From Teretinema zuelzerae (GTDB lineage: Bacteria > Spirochaetota > Spirochaetia > Treponematales > Treponemataceae): a DNA stretch of 64,000 bases. Below are positions 43,321 to 51,019 of this stretch, one piece after another (the stretch's first letter is position 1; each line of letters starts with the position of its first letter). Location: positions 992,001-1,056,000 of the forward strand of contig NZ_JAINWA010000003.1 of NCBI RefSeq assembly GCF_021021555.1, given 5' to 3'. Made by a program: the position numbers and the translations under genes. The notes beneath the pieces are model-generated. The model saw only the letters and a program-made list of their open reading frames with translations, was not told the DNA's origin and made no database searches.

Positions 43321-45183
43321 ATGAACGCATCAGCAGACACTTCTCGCTATCCTCAAATCGGGACATTGCAATTCGAAGCGGCGATCGTCGGAACGGGAAT
43401 CGCGCTGTTTCCCCTCATCTTGCTCGCTCCCTTCGCGTATCTGACCGGGTATTTCACCCTTGAAGGATTGCTTTCGGTGCTCTCCATGCCGTGGAGCTAT
43501 CTTCTGCTTTTTATCGCCATAGGTGCGCACTTTCTTGCCAGCCGGGCGATTCTCCGCAGCGCGGCCGCTGCCGAAACGGCGAAGGATCTGTCTTCCCGGT
43601 TCAACATGCTATTCATTGCGTCGGGCATCGAACTCGCCGCGGTAATCGGCATTTGCCTGGTCATCGTAATCGGCCTCGCCCGGATCGATTTTCCCCATAT
43701 TTATCCGATAACAGCCGGCTTCATCGCTGCCTTCGAAATGATGATCATGATACCCTTCATCGCGAAGCAGATTCACGACCTGGAGCGGCATCTGAAAGGG
43801 CGATTTCCCGAAAGCGGAGGATGGCTCGGGATACGAACGAAACTCACGTTTTATGTTTCGACTATTTTCAGCGGCACCTGCCTCTTTCTCTTCATGACGA
43901 ACGTCACCGCGAGCTTTGTTCCGTTGACCGGAAGAAGCCTCGTCCTCGGAATCGTCCACCTCAATATGATCGCCTGCGCGGTCGCGCTTTCGATGGTCTT
44001 CGTTCTCATGAGCCAGCTGGTATCATACATCATCAATCCGCTGAAAAGCCTCGTAAGCGGATTCGAAACAGGCGCGGGCGGCGACCTCAGAGCCCGATCG
44101 ATACCCACGACTACCGATGAAATCGGCGCGGCCATGCTGTCCGCCGACCGCTTTTTTACTGGACTGCGGAGCAACATCGGCACCCTGAAACGCCTGCTCG
44201 GCACGCTTGCGGAATTGCGCGACCATTTGACCGCCCAGGTCGACACGACGGCGAAGTCCATACTCCAGATCACCGCAGTTTCCGCGCAAACGCGGGACAA
44301 GGTGGACGAGCAGGCCGGAAGCGTAAACGAGACAGCCGCCGCGATAGAACAGCTCACCCGAAACATCGATTCCCTTACCCGGCAAATCGAGATTCAAAGC
44401 CAGGAGGTTGAACGCTCCGGGTCCGCCATGCTGGAAATGACCGGCGCGGCGCGAAAGATGCATGAAGCGACCGGAGAAAACGCGAAAACGACGCAGAGTT
44501 TGGTGAATCTCGCCGACACGAATCAAGCCCTTATCGGCAAGATGATGGAGGAAATTACCCGCATATCCAGGAGCTCGGAACACCTTGCGGAATCGAACCA
44601 GCTGATCGCGAACGTCGCGAGCCAGACGAACCTTCTCGCCATGAATGCCGCGATCGAAGCGGCTCATGCCGGGGAGGCGGGAAGAGGCTTCAGCGTCGTC
44701 GCCGACGAAATCCGCAAATTGGCTGAGCTCTCGACGCAACAGTCCAAAAGCATTTCCGAAAACCAGAAAACGGTGGTCGCTTCGATCCATGCCATCGTGC
44801 AGGATTCCGCGAAGGTCGAACATGCGTTCAGGGAAATGAGAGAAAGCGTTCGAACCGCAGACTCCCTGAACTCCCGGATGAAGGAATATACCGAGCTAAC
44901 TGCGGAAAGAAGCGCGGACGTGTCGCGGGCGTTGACGCAGATCGGGGACGTTACCGCTTCCGTGCTCAGCAACTCCCAGGAAATGAGGCAGGGCAACAAG
45001 GAAATGCTGGAAGCAGTGTCGCATTTGAGAAGACTCACGCAGGAAATCAACGATTCCATCAGCTCGCTCGGCGACGATATCTCGAAGGTTTCCAGCGCCG
45101 GAGAGCGCCTGAGAACGGACAACGAGAGGACGGTGGAGGCGACGGGAGAACTGGACACGATCGTATCCCAGTACAAAATCTGA
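43321..45183 (+). CDS. Methyl-accepting chemotaxis protein with polytopic membrane sensor
   Basis: 620 residues. The first ~240 contain about six TM segments with short loops, then a HAMP-like region (YIINPLKSLVSGFETG) and a long coiled coil. The tip is NLLAMNAAIEAAHAGEAGRG, then FSVVADEIRKLAELSTQQ. The layout matches the receptor at 5.8-7.7 kb and differs from the one at 14 kb. AAGGAG stands nine bases before the ATG. It probably shares a transcript with the acyltransferase-like gene just upstream. Confidence 0.92.
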   Translation: MNASADTSRYPQIGTLQFEAAIVGTGIALFPLILLAPFAYLTGYFTLEGLLSVLSMPWSYLLLFIAIGAHFLASRAILRSAAAAETAKDLSSRFNMLFIASGIELAAVIGICLVIVIGLARIDFPHIYPITAGFIAAFEMMIMIPFIAKQIHDLERHLKGRFPESGGWLGIRTKLTFYVSTIFSGTCLFLFMTNVTASFVPLTGRSLVLGIVHLNMIACAVALSMVFVLMSQLVSYIINPLKSLVSGFETGAGGDLRARSIPTTTDEIGAAMLSADRFFTGLRSNIGTLKRLLGTLAELRDHLTAQVDTTAKSILQITAVSAQTRDKVDEQAGSVNETAAAIEQLTRNIDSLTRQIEIQSQEVERSGSAMLEMTGAARKMHEATGENAKTTQSLVNLADTNQALIGKMMEEITRISRSSEHLAESNQLIANVASQTNLLAMNAAIEAAHAGEAGRGFSVVADEIRKLAELSTQQSKSISENQKTVVASIHAIVQDSAKVEHAFREMRESVRTADSLNSRMKEYTELTAERSADVSRALTQIGDVTASVLSNSQEMRQGNKEMLEAVSHLRRLTQEINDSISSLGDDISKVSSAGERLRTDNERTVEATGELDTIVSQYKI

Positions 45184-45188
45184 CGCGA

Positions 45189-45217
45189 TTGATTTCCGAC
45201 TCCGGGAAGAGTATTAT
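45189..45217 (+). promoter_or_regulatory. Predicted leaderless promoter of the MarC gene
   Basis: TTGATT at 45189-45194, a 17 bp spacer, TATTAT at 45212-45217, then six bases (CGAGCC) to the ATG at 45224. No ribosome site. Confidence 0.6.
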
Positions 45218-45223
45218 CGAGCC

Positions 45224-45820
45224 ATGAATGTTCTTACGCAAATTTGGTCGTCGGCCCTTATACTCCTGTTCGTCATCGATCCCTTCGGCAACATACCCCT
45301 CCTGTTGGCGATCTTGAAAGATATGCCCCGTAAGAGGCAATTCAAGGTGATCCTCCGGGAAATGCTGGTCGGCCTTGCGGTCATGACCGCGTTTCTCTTT
45401 TTCGGCCGCTCGTTCCTCTCGCTGTTCGGGCTTGAAACCGGAGCGATCAGAATAGCCGGAGCCATCGTTTTTTTCGTCATCGGGCTCAGAATGGTCTTTC
45501 CGGGTCCTGAGGGATCGCTTCCCGTTCCGAACGGAGAACCCTTTCTCGTACCGATCGCAGTACCCCTCATTGCCGGACCGTCGGCCCTCGCCACCCTCAT
45601 CATCATGGGAGAAGGGCAAGTCCTTCCCCGCCCGATGGTGTTCGCCGCCCTCGTCGTCGCCTGGAGCTTATCGTCTGTCATCCTGCTGCTCTCGCCTGTC
45701 GTCTACCGTTTTCTGGGAGACCGCGGACTTGCGGCGATGGAGCGCCTTATGGGGATGCTCTTGCTGATGCTCTCGGTCCAGATGTGCATCGACGGAGCTC
45801 GAGCCTTGGGGATATTCTAA
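45224..45820 (+). CDS. MarC-family membrane protein
   Basis: 198 residues with six TM segments and the family text LFVIDPFGNIPLLLAIL near the N-terminus, FGLETGAIRIAGAIVFFVIGLRM in the middle, and PLIAGPSALATLIIM. MarC/YchE proteins are small inner-membrane proteins of unsettled function; the older link to antibiotic resistance in E. coli has not held. Predicted leaderless. Confidence 0.9.
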   Translation: MNVLTQIWSSALILLFVIDPFGNIPLLLAILKDMPRKRQFKVILREMLVGLAVMTAFLFFGRSFLSLFGLETGAIRIAGAIVFFVIGLRMVFPGPEGSLPVPNGEPFLVPIAVPLIAGPSALATLIIMGEGQVLPRPMVFAALVVAWSLSSVILLLSPVVYRFLGDRGLAAMERLMGMLLLMLSVQMCIDGARALGIF

Positions 45821-45868
45821 GAAACGTAATTAAATACAGATTTACTGCATATTTATTCAATACACCCC

Positions 45869-45898
45869 TTGATTAAACAGCCCTGTTTTCGCTACTAT
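45869..45898 (+). promoter_or_regulatory. Predicted asnB promoter
   Basis: TTGATT at 45869-45874, an 18 bp spacer and TACTAT at 45893-45898. Transcription would start near 45905, only ~15 bases before a terminator-like hairpin. Confidence 0.55.
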
Positions 45899-45920
45899 TC
45901 GTGTACACCAGAGAGGCAAC

Positions 45921-45982
45921 GGGGCTTCCTGCGCACAGTCATGTTCCTGACGTGACCGCGCGCAGGGAGCCCCCTTTTTTTG
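45921..45982 (+). terminator. Terminator-like leader hairpin before asnB (attenuator or sRNA end)
   Basis: GGGGCTTCCTGCGC (45921-45934) pairs with GCGCAGGGAGCCCC (45960-45973) with one wobble pair, and inside it GTCATG pairs with CGTGAC. Eight T follow (45975-45982). It lies between the predicted promoter and asnB, 33 bases before its ATG, so it should stop part of the asnB transcription. Confidence 0.8.
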
Positions 45983-46014
45983 GCGTATATACATCGATCG
46001 AGGAGGAATGAGCA

Positions 46015-47715
46015 ATGTGCGGCATCGTTGGAGCATTTGACATTAAGACTAATACGGAGCCATTCCGTAATCAGATTTTGAAAATGGCCAAGACTCTCAG
46101 GCACCGGGGACCGGACTGGTCGGGCATATGGTCGGGGGAAAAAACCGTTCTGGCCCACGAACGATTGGCGATCGTCGATCCCCTTTCGGGAAAGCAGCCG
46201 CTGTTCAGCAGGGACGGAACCATTGTCCTTGCGGTGAACGGCGAAATTTACAACCATCAGGAGATACGGAAAGACTTCTCCGGGAAATACGATTTTCTCA
46301 CTCAATCGGATTGCGAAGTCATAATCCCTCTCTACCTCGAATACGGGACCGATTTTCTCGATAAACTCAACGGCATCTTCGCCTTCGCCCTCTACGACAT
46401 CAAGAAGGATGTCTACATAGTCGGCCGCGACCATATCGGCATCATCCCCCTCTATCAGGGATGGGACGAAGCAGGCAGATACTACGTCGCAAGCGAACTC
46501 AAGGCGCTCGAAGGCGTCTGCACCGAAATTCGAGAGTTTCTTCCGGGAACCGTGTTCAGCAGCGCGACCGGCAAAACAGAAACCTGGTACTCCCGGCCAT
46601 GGATGGACTATGAAGCGGTGCGGAACGCTCAAACGGATCTCGCGGCCCTCCGCGCGGGGCTCGAAGCTGCGGTAAAACGGCAGCTCATGAGCGACGTTCC
46701 TTACGGCGTGCTTCTTTCAGGAGGACTCGATTCTTCACTGATCGCCGCGATCACGCAGAAATTCGCGCCGAGGCGTATCGAATCGGGAGACTCCCAGGAG
46801 GCCTGGTGGCCGCGCCTGCACTCCTTCGCGGTCGGACTCGACGGCTCTCCCGATCTTGCGGCTGCCCGAAAGGCGGCGGACTTCATCGGAACGGTGCATC
46901 ACGAGATACACTTCACGGTGCAGGAAGGTCTCGACGCGATCCGCGACGTGATCTACCACCTGGAAACCTACGACATTACGACCATCCGCGCGTCGACGCC
47001 CATGTATCTCCTCGCCCGGGCGATCAAATCCATGGGAATCAAAATGGTGCTCTCCGGAGAAGGCTCGGACGAACTGTTCGGCGGATACCTCTACTTCCAC
47101 AAAGCGCCGGACGCGAAAGAACTTCACGAAGAAACGGTGAGGAAGCTGGGGAAACTCCACCTCTACGATTGTCTGCGGGCGAATAAATCGCTTGCGGCTT
47201 GGGGAGTCGAAGGCCGGGTGCCCTTCCTGGACACCGAATTCATCGATATCGCCATGACGCAGAACCCGCGGGACAAGCTGTCGGGCAAGGCCAGCTCCGC
47301 AGTCACAGGCGACGGATCGGTCAGAATCGAAAAATGGATGCTCAGAGAAGCCTTCAAGGACATCCTCCCGCCTGAAATCTGCTGGCGGCAGAAGGAACAG
47401 TTTTCCGACGGCGTCGGCTATTCATGGATCGATTCGCTTAAAAAGCTCTGCGAAGAACGGGTCTCGGACGAGCAGTTCGCCCGCGCCGCAGACCGCTATC
47501 CGGTGAATCCGCCGATGACCAAGGAACAGTACTGGTACCGGAGCATCTTCGAGGAATTTTTCCCCTCCTCGAGCGCGGCGAAAACAGTCGCTTACGAAGC
47601 GAGCGTCGCCTGTTCGACGGCCAAAGCCCTTGAATGGGACGCGGCTTGGAAGAACATGAACGACCCTTCAGGCCGCGCGGTCTCCGGAGTGCACGACAGC
47701 GCATACGGAAAATAA
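46015..47715 (+). CDS. asnB: Asparagine synthetase B (glutamine-hydrolysing)
   Basis: 566 residues. The N-terminal Ntn glutaminase starts MCGIVGAFD with the nucleophile Cys2, then LRHRGPDWSGIW and VNGEIYNHQEIR. The synthetase domain has the PP-loop LLSGGLDSSLIAAI (~237-250) and LSGEGSDELFGGYLYFH. This is the E. coli AsnB type rather than the longer Firmicute type. GAGGAGG lies before the ATG. Expression is probably controlled by the leader hairpin. Confidence 0.97.
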   Translation: MCGIVGAFDIKTNTEPFRNQILKMAKTLRHRGPDWSGIWSGEKTVLAHERLAIVDPLSGKQPLFSRDGTIVLAVNGEIYNHQEIRKDFSGKYDFLTQSDCEVIIPLYLEYGTDFLDKLNGIFAFALYDIKKDVYIVGRDHIGIIPLYQGWDEAGRYYVASELKALEGVCTEIREFLPGTVFSSATGKTETWYSRPWMDYEAVRNAQTDLAALRAGLEAAVKRQLMSDVPYGVLLSGGLDSSLIAAITQKFAPRRIESGDSQEAWWPRLHSFAVGLDGSPDLAAARKAADFIGTVHHEIHFTVQEGLDAIRDVIYHLETYDITTIRASTPMYLLARAIKSMGIKMVLSGEGSDELFGGYLYFHKAPDAKELHEETVRKLGKLHLYDCLRANKSLAAWGVEGRVPFLDTEFIDIAMTQNPRDKLSGKASSAVTGDGSVRIEKWMLREAFKDILPPEICWRQKEQFSDGVGYSWIDSLKKLCEERVSDEQFARAADRYPVNPPMTKEQYWYRSIFEEFFPSSSAAKTVAYEASVACSTAKALEWDAAWKNMNDPSGRAVSGVHDSAYGK

Positions 47716-47726
47716 TACGCATTTAT

Positions 47727-47762
47727 AAAGGCGCGCCCCGGAATCGGGCACGCCTTTTTTTT
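47727..47762 (+). terminator. asnB terminator
   Basis: AAAGGCG-C-GCCC pairs with GGGC-A-CGCCTTT (47727-47757) around a 7-base loop with one internal mismatch, then a run of T to 47762. The convergent HD-GYP gene stops exactly at its edge. Confidence 0.88.
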
Positions 47763-48829
47763 CAGTCTCCGTGCTTGCTCGAAATTTCCTTGAACGACGC
47801 GTGGCAAAAACGGAATACCTCTACCAAGTCAGGATCGAAGGCCGTTCCCTTGCCGTCGCCGATAATAGCGCAGGCATCGTCGAAATCGACCGCTTCCCGA
47901 TATACCCGCTTCGTCATTACCGAGTCGAAGGTATCGGCAAGAGCGATGATTCTCGCGACGAGCGGAATCTTGTGCTCGCGGAGTCCTTCAGGATATCCGG
48001 TGCCGTCCCACCGCTCATGGTGATAGAGGATGAGATCCCGGGCGAAATCCAGGAACCCGTAATCGGGAAACGTAAGGCGAATCATATCGATAGTACGAGC
48101 TCCGTCCGACGTATGTTTTTTGATGAAATCGAATTCGCGCTCGGTGAGCGGTTCGCTCTTGTGAAGGATATAATCCGGAATGTTCACCTTTCCGATATCG
48201 TGGAGACAGGCCATTTCCCCGATTTTCGAAATAAAGTCCTCGGTGATTTCGCCCCGGAACCGGGTAGTCCGTGAAGCGGAACGGGCGAGCTCCGCCGCAT
48301 ACAGGCCGATGCGTTCCAGGTGGCGGGTATTTTCGTTGTCCCGGGCGGACGCGAGCTCCTCAAGGGATTTCACCAGGGAACCCTGGGCGGAGGTGAGCGC
48401 GGAAGAGGAGTCCGCTTTCTGCGTTTGCGAAGCCCCGGCAAGCAGCTTGAACAGCCTGAGTATCCGCAGATCCAATTCCTCCGGATCGTAGGGTTTGCGC
48501 ACATAATCCGCCGCTCCCCGCCGAAACGCTTCCTTGATATCCTTCGGCTCATTATCGCCGGACACGATGATCACCGGAATCCTTGAATAATTCGGTGTGA
48601 ACCGCAGAATATCAAGAAACTCCAGCCCGGTAACGCGGGGCATGTTCATATCGAGAATGATGAGATCGGGATGCGACGCTGAAAGACAGGCAACCGCTTC
48701 TTCATAGGTTTCCGCGCCGGTTACGGTGTACATGCCCTCAAGCTGGTCACGGTAGAGGGCCAGCTGACTTTTACTGTCGTCGATGCATAAAACGTGAAGC
48801 CCGAAGGTGTCGAAATCTGAACTTGCCAT
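47762..48829 (-). CDS. Response regulator with HD-GYP phosphodiesterase domain
   Basis: 355 residues. The receiver at ~10-130 has CIDDSKSQ, the phospho-acceptor Asp in LIILDMNMPRVTG (~58) and VRKPYDPEEL. The HD-GYP domain spans ~165-350 with CLHDIGKVNIPDYIL, HHERWDGTGYPEGL and ALADTFDSVMTKRVYREAV, all metal-binding residues present. It should degrade c-di-GMP when phosphorylated. AAGGAG precedes the ATG. With the GGDEF-EAL protein at 25 kb it forms the c-di-GMP set of this window. Confidence 0.95.
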   Translation of the reverse strand: MASSDFDTFGLHVLCIDDSKSQLALYRDQLEGMYTVTGAETYEEAVACLSASHPDLIILDMNMPRVTGLEFLDILRFTPNYSRIPVIIVSGDNEPKDIKEAFRRGAADYVRKPYDPEELDLRILRLFKLLAGASQTQKADSSSALTSAQGSLVKSLEELASARDNENTRHLERIGLYAAELARSASRTTRFRGEITEDFISKIGEMACLHDIGKVNIPDYILHKSEPLTEREFDFIKKHTSDGARTIDMIRLTFPDYGFLDFARDLILYHHERWDGTGYPEGLREHKIPLVARIIALADTFDSVMTKRVYREAVDFDDACAIIGDGKGTAFDPDLVEVFRFCHASFKEISSKHGD

Positions 48830-48896
48830 GCATGATCTCCTTTTGTTTGAAGTATGGTGGAGATATTTTGATTTTTCCAGTTAAAATAGAAAGGAG

Positions 48897-48918
48897 TTCT
48901 ATACCGATCGGTATAGAA
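48897..48918. promoter_or_regulatory. 22 bp perfect palindrome upstream of the second tetR (operator 1)
   Basis: Centre TATACCGATCGGTATA at 48900-48915, extended by TTC/GAA on either side. It lies just upstream of the -35 of the regulator gene and has the same TATACC arms as the other two palindromes. Confidence 0.7.
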
Positions 48919-48919
48919 G

Positions 48920-48948
48920 TTGACAGTATACCTACCGGTAGGTATACT
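48920..48948 (+). promoter_or_regulatory. Promoter of the second tetR, leaderless and operator-filled
   Basis: Consensus TTGACA (48920-48925), a 17 bp spacer and TATACT (48943-48948), then six bases to the ATG at 48955. The spacer is almost wholly occupied by operator 2. Confidence 0.75.
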
Positions 48949-48949
48949 G
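48924..48949. promoter_or_regulatory. 26 bp perfect palindrome in the tetR promoter (operator 2)
   Basis: Core TATACCTACCGGTAGGTATA at 48927-48946, extended by CAG/CTG. It covers the promoter spacer and -10, so bound repressor would exclude RNA polymerase. Confidence 0.8.
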
Positions 48950-48954
48950 CGAAT

Positions 48955-49533
48955 ATGAGTGAAGAAAAGACCACCCGCCGCACGATTTTAGAGACCGCCC
49001 TTGATTTATTCGCCCTTCAAGGGTACGAGGGAACTGGCGTTCAACAAATCGTCGACAATTCAGGGATAACAAAACCGACGATGTATCACTACTTCGGCCA
49101 TAAACGAGGATTGCTCGACGAAGTGATTCACACTTGGGGACGATCGCTTTTCGACATCTATGAAAAAAGCGCCGACTATCAACATGATTTGGTCATGAAT
49201 CTGAATCTGTTGACGAGGGAAACCATAACCTTTGCCTTGGCGAATCAGTCATTCTACCGGTTGCACTGCGCGCTGTCAGCCGCTGCGCCGGGGACTGAAA
49301 GCCATGCCGCGTATGAACCGCTGAGAAAAGATATCAACGCATGTATTGAAACCCTCTTTGCGAAAGCCTCGAAAGATCATGGAAACATGAAGGGCCGCGA
49401 AAAACTTTACAGCGAATCTTTTCAGGGAATGCTTAAAGCCTGGACACTCCCTGTTCTCAATACAGAATTGCAGCTGACGGACGATCTGTTGCACCGGGTG
49501 GTGCATCAATTCATGCATGGAATTTTTTCTTAA
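48955..49533 (+). CDS. TetR-family regulator controlling the amylase gene
   Basis: 192 residues from MSEEKTTRRTILETALDLFA. The DNA-binding domain spans ~8-55 (GYEGTGVQQIVDNSGITKPTMYHYF, a standard TetR recognition helix). The rest is the helical ligand domain. It has no ribosome site and appears leaderless. Three related palindromes flank it: two before it and one between it and the alpha-amylase gene. Autorepression and control of the amylase follow from that arrangement. The inducer is unknown but may be a sugar. Confidence 0.93.
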   Translation: MSEEKTTRRTILETALDLFALQGYEGTGVQQIVDNSGITKPTMYHYFGHKRGLLDEVIHTWGRSLFDIYEKSADYQHDLVMNLNLLTRETITFALANQSFYRLHCALSAAAPGTESHAAYEPLRKDINACIETLFAKASKDHGNMKGREKLYSESFQGMLKAWTLPVLNTELQLTDDLLHRVVHQFMHGIFS

Positions 49534-49545
49534 AAATTTGTTAAG

Positions 49546-49571
49546 AGGTTGATGAAAATCAGCCTTTTTTT
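49546..49571 (+). terminator. tetR terminator
   Basis: AGGTTGAT (49546-49553), loop GAAA, ATCAGCCT (49558-49565), then T-run. It separates tetR from the amylase, so the amylase needs its own promoter. Confidence 0.85.
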
Positions 49572-49581
49572 GTGATCATCC

Positions 49582-49605
49582 TCTATACCTACCGGTAGGT
49601 ATAGA
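49582..49605. promoter_or_regulatory. 24 bp perfect palindrome upstream of the amylase (operator 3)
   Basis: The same 20-base core as operator 2 (TATACCTACCGGTAGGTATA), at 49584-49603, extended by TC/GA. It ends 27 bases before the amylase ATG and overlaps a possible -10, TATAGA at 49600-49605. Confidence 0.78.
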
Positions 49606-49632
49606 AAGCAAACTTTACATCAGGAGTAAAAC

Positions 49633-51015
49633 ATGAAAGCATCAATCGATTCGAGGATCTTCTACCACATATATCCCCTGGGAATGTGCGGCTGCCCCCC
49701 GCAAAACGATTTTTCCTCGCCCGCCGGTTCCGGTCTCAGGGAGATCGAAGGCCACCTCGACCGCATTGTTGACCTCGGCGTTAATGCGCTCTATATCGGC
49801 CCTTTATTCGAATCGACCGCCCACGGCTACGACACCCTCGACTATTTCCATGTAGACCGCAGGCTCGGCAACAACGACGATCTCAAACGCCTTGTCAGCG
49901 CCTGCCATGACAGGGGAATAGCAGTCGTTCTCGACGCGGTGCTCAACCATGTCGGAAGGCACTTTTTCGCGTTCAAGGATCTCCAGCAAAAAGGAAGAGA
50001 ATCCTCCTATCAATCATGGTTCGCGGGAGTCGACTTTTCCAGGCGCAGCCCCGCCGGCGATCCCTTCCACTACGAAGGATGGAGCGGCCACTACGATCTG
50101 GTTAAACTGAACACCGGCAATCCGGACGTTGCAAATCATCTATTCTCCGCGGTGAAATTCTGGATGGAAGAGTTTCATATCGACGGGCTGAGGCTCGACG
50201 CCGCCGACGTGCTGGAAGGCGGCTTCATGGACAGCCTGAGCTCTTTCTGCCGCGGCATCAATCCCGATTTCTGGCTCATGGGAGAGGTCGTCCACGGGGA
50301 CTACCGAAACTGGGCGCGGCCGGGCAGGCTCGATTCAGTCACGAATTACGAGGCATACAAGGGCTTATGGTCGAGCTTCAACGATAAAAACATGTTCGAA
50401 ATAGCGTGGTCGCTCAACCGACAATTCGGAAACGAGGGCATGTACCGCGATTTTCTTCCCTACAATTTCGCGGACAACCACGACGTACCCCGGGTCGCAT
50501 CTGTTCTCAAAGATCCCGCCCACCTTTACCCCCTCTACGGTCTGCTGGCGGCGATGCCGGGCATTCCGTCAGTATATTATGGAAGCGAATGGGGACTTAG
50601 AGGCGAAAAGAAGGAGGGAAGCGACAGGCAATTACGGCCTCGAATCGAATCGCCTTCCGCCGAACAAGCCGTTTCGCGGATCGACAGGAATTGCGCGCCG
50701 GCAACAGACTACCGCGCCCTCGAAGAAACGATTCGACATGTATTCCGCATCAGAAAAGAAAACGCCGCGCTGAGAAACGGCGGCTTTGTTCCAGTCCACA
50801 CATCGGCCCTGCAATACGCCTTTATCAGATCAAACCCGGAGCAGACGATTCTCGCCGCGGTGAACGCGGACGGCTCGGCTCAGGAGATATCCGTAGCGAT
50901 TCCCGAAGGAGTCTGGCAGGATCTCCTGGACGCAAGCTGCACAATCGAAGCCCGCCGGGGAGGCGCGAAGGTCTCCATACCGGCGAACTGGATCAGGCTG
51001 CTGCGAAAACTATAG
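49633..51015 (+). CDS. Cytoplasmic alpha-amylase-family hydrolase (GH13)
   Basis: 460 residues, no signal peptide. GH13 conserved regions in order: DAVLNH (region I, ~97-102), GLRLDAADV (II, nucleophile Asp, ~194-202), GEVVH (III, acid Glu, ~219) and NFADNHD (IV, ~281-287). It resembles small intracellular amylases/cyclodextrinases that act on malto-oligosaccharides. The C-terminal ~70 residues form the usual beta-sandwich. CAGGAG precedes the ATG. Controlled by the neighbouring TetR protein through operator 3. It is convergent with the SDR-like gene, 4 bases apart. Confidence 0.93.
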   Translation: MKASIDSRIFYHIYPLGMCGCPPQNDFSSPAGSGLREIEGHLDRIVDLGVNALYIGPLFESTAHGYDTLDYFHVDRRLGNNDDLKRLVSACHDRGIAVVLDAVLNHVGRHFFAFKDLQQKGRESSYQSWFAGVDFSRRSPAGDPFHYEGWSGHYDLVKLNTGNPDVANHLFSAVKFWMEEFHIDGLRLDAADVLEGGFMDSLSSFCRGINPDFWLMGEVVHGDYRNWARPGRLDSVTNYEAYKGLWSSFNDKNMFEIAWSLNRQFGNEGMYRDFLPYNFADNHDVPRVASVLKDPAHLYPLYGLLAAMPGIPSVYYGSEWGLRGEKKEGSDRQLRPRIESPSAEQAVSRIDRNCAPATDYRALEETIRHVFRIRKENAALRNGGFVPVHTSALQYAFIRSNPEQTILAAVNADGSAQEISVAIPEGVWQDLLDASCTIEARRGGAKVSIPANWIRLLRKL

Positions 51016-51019
51016 CGGT

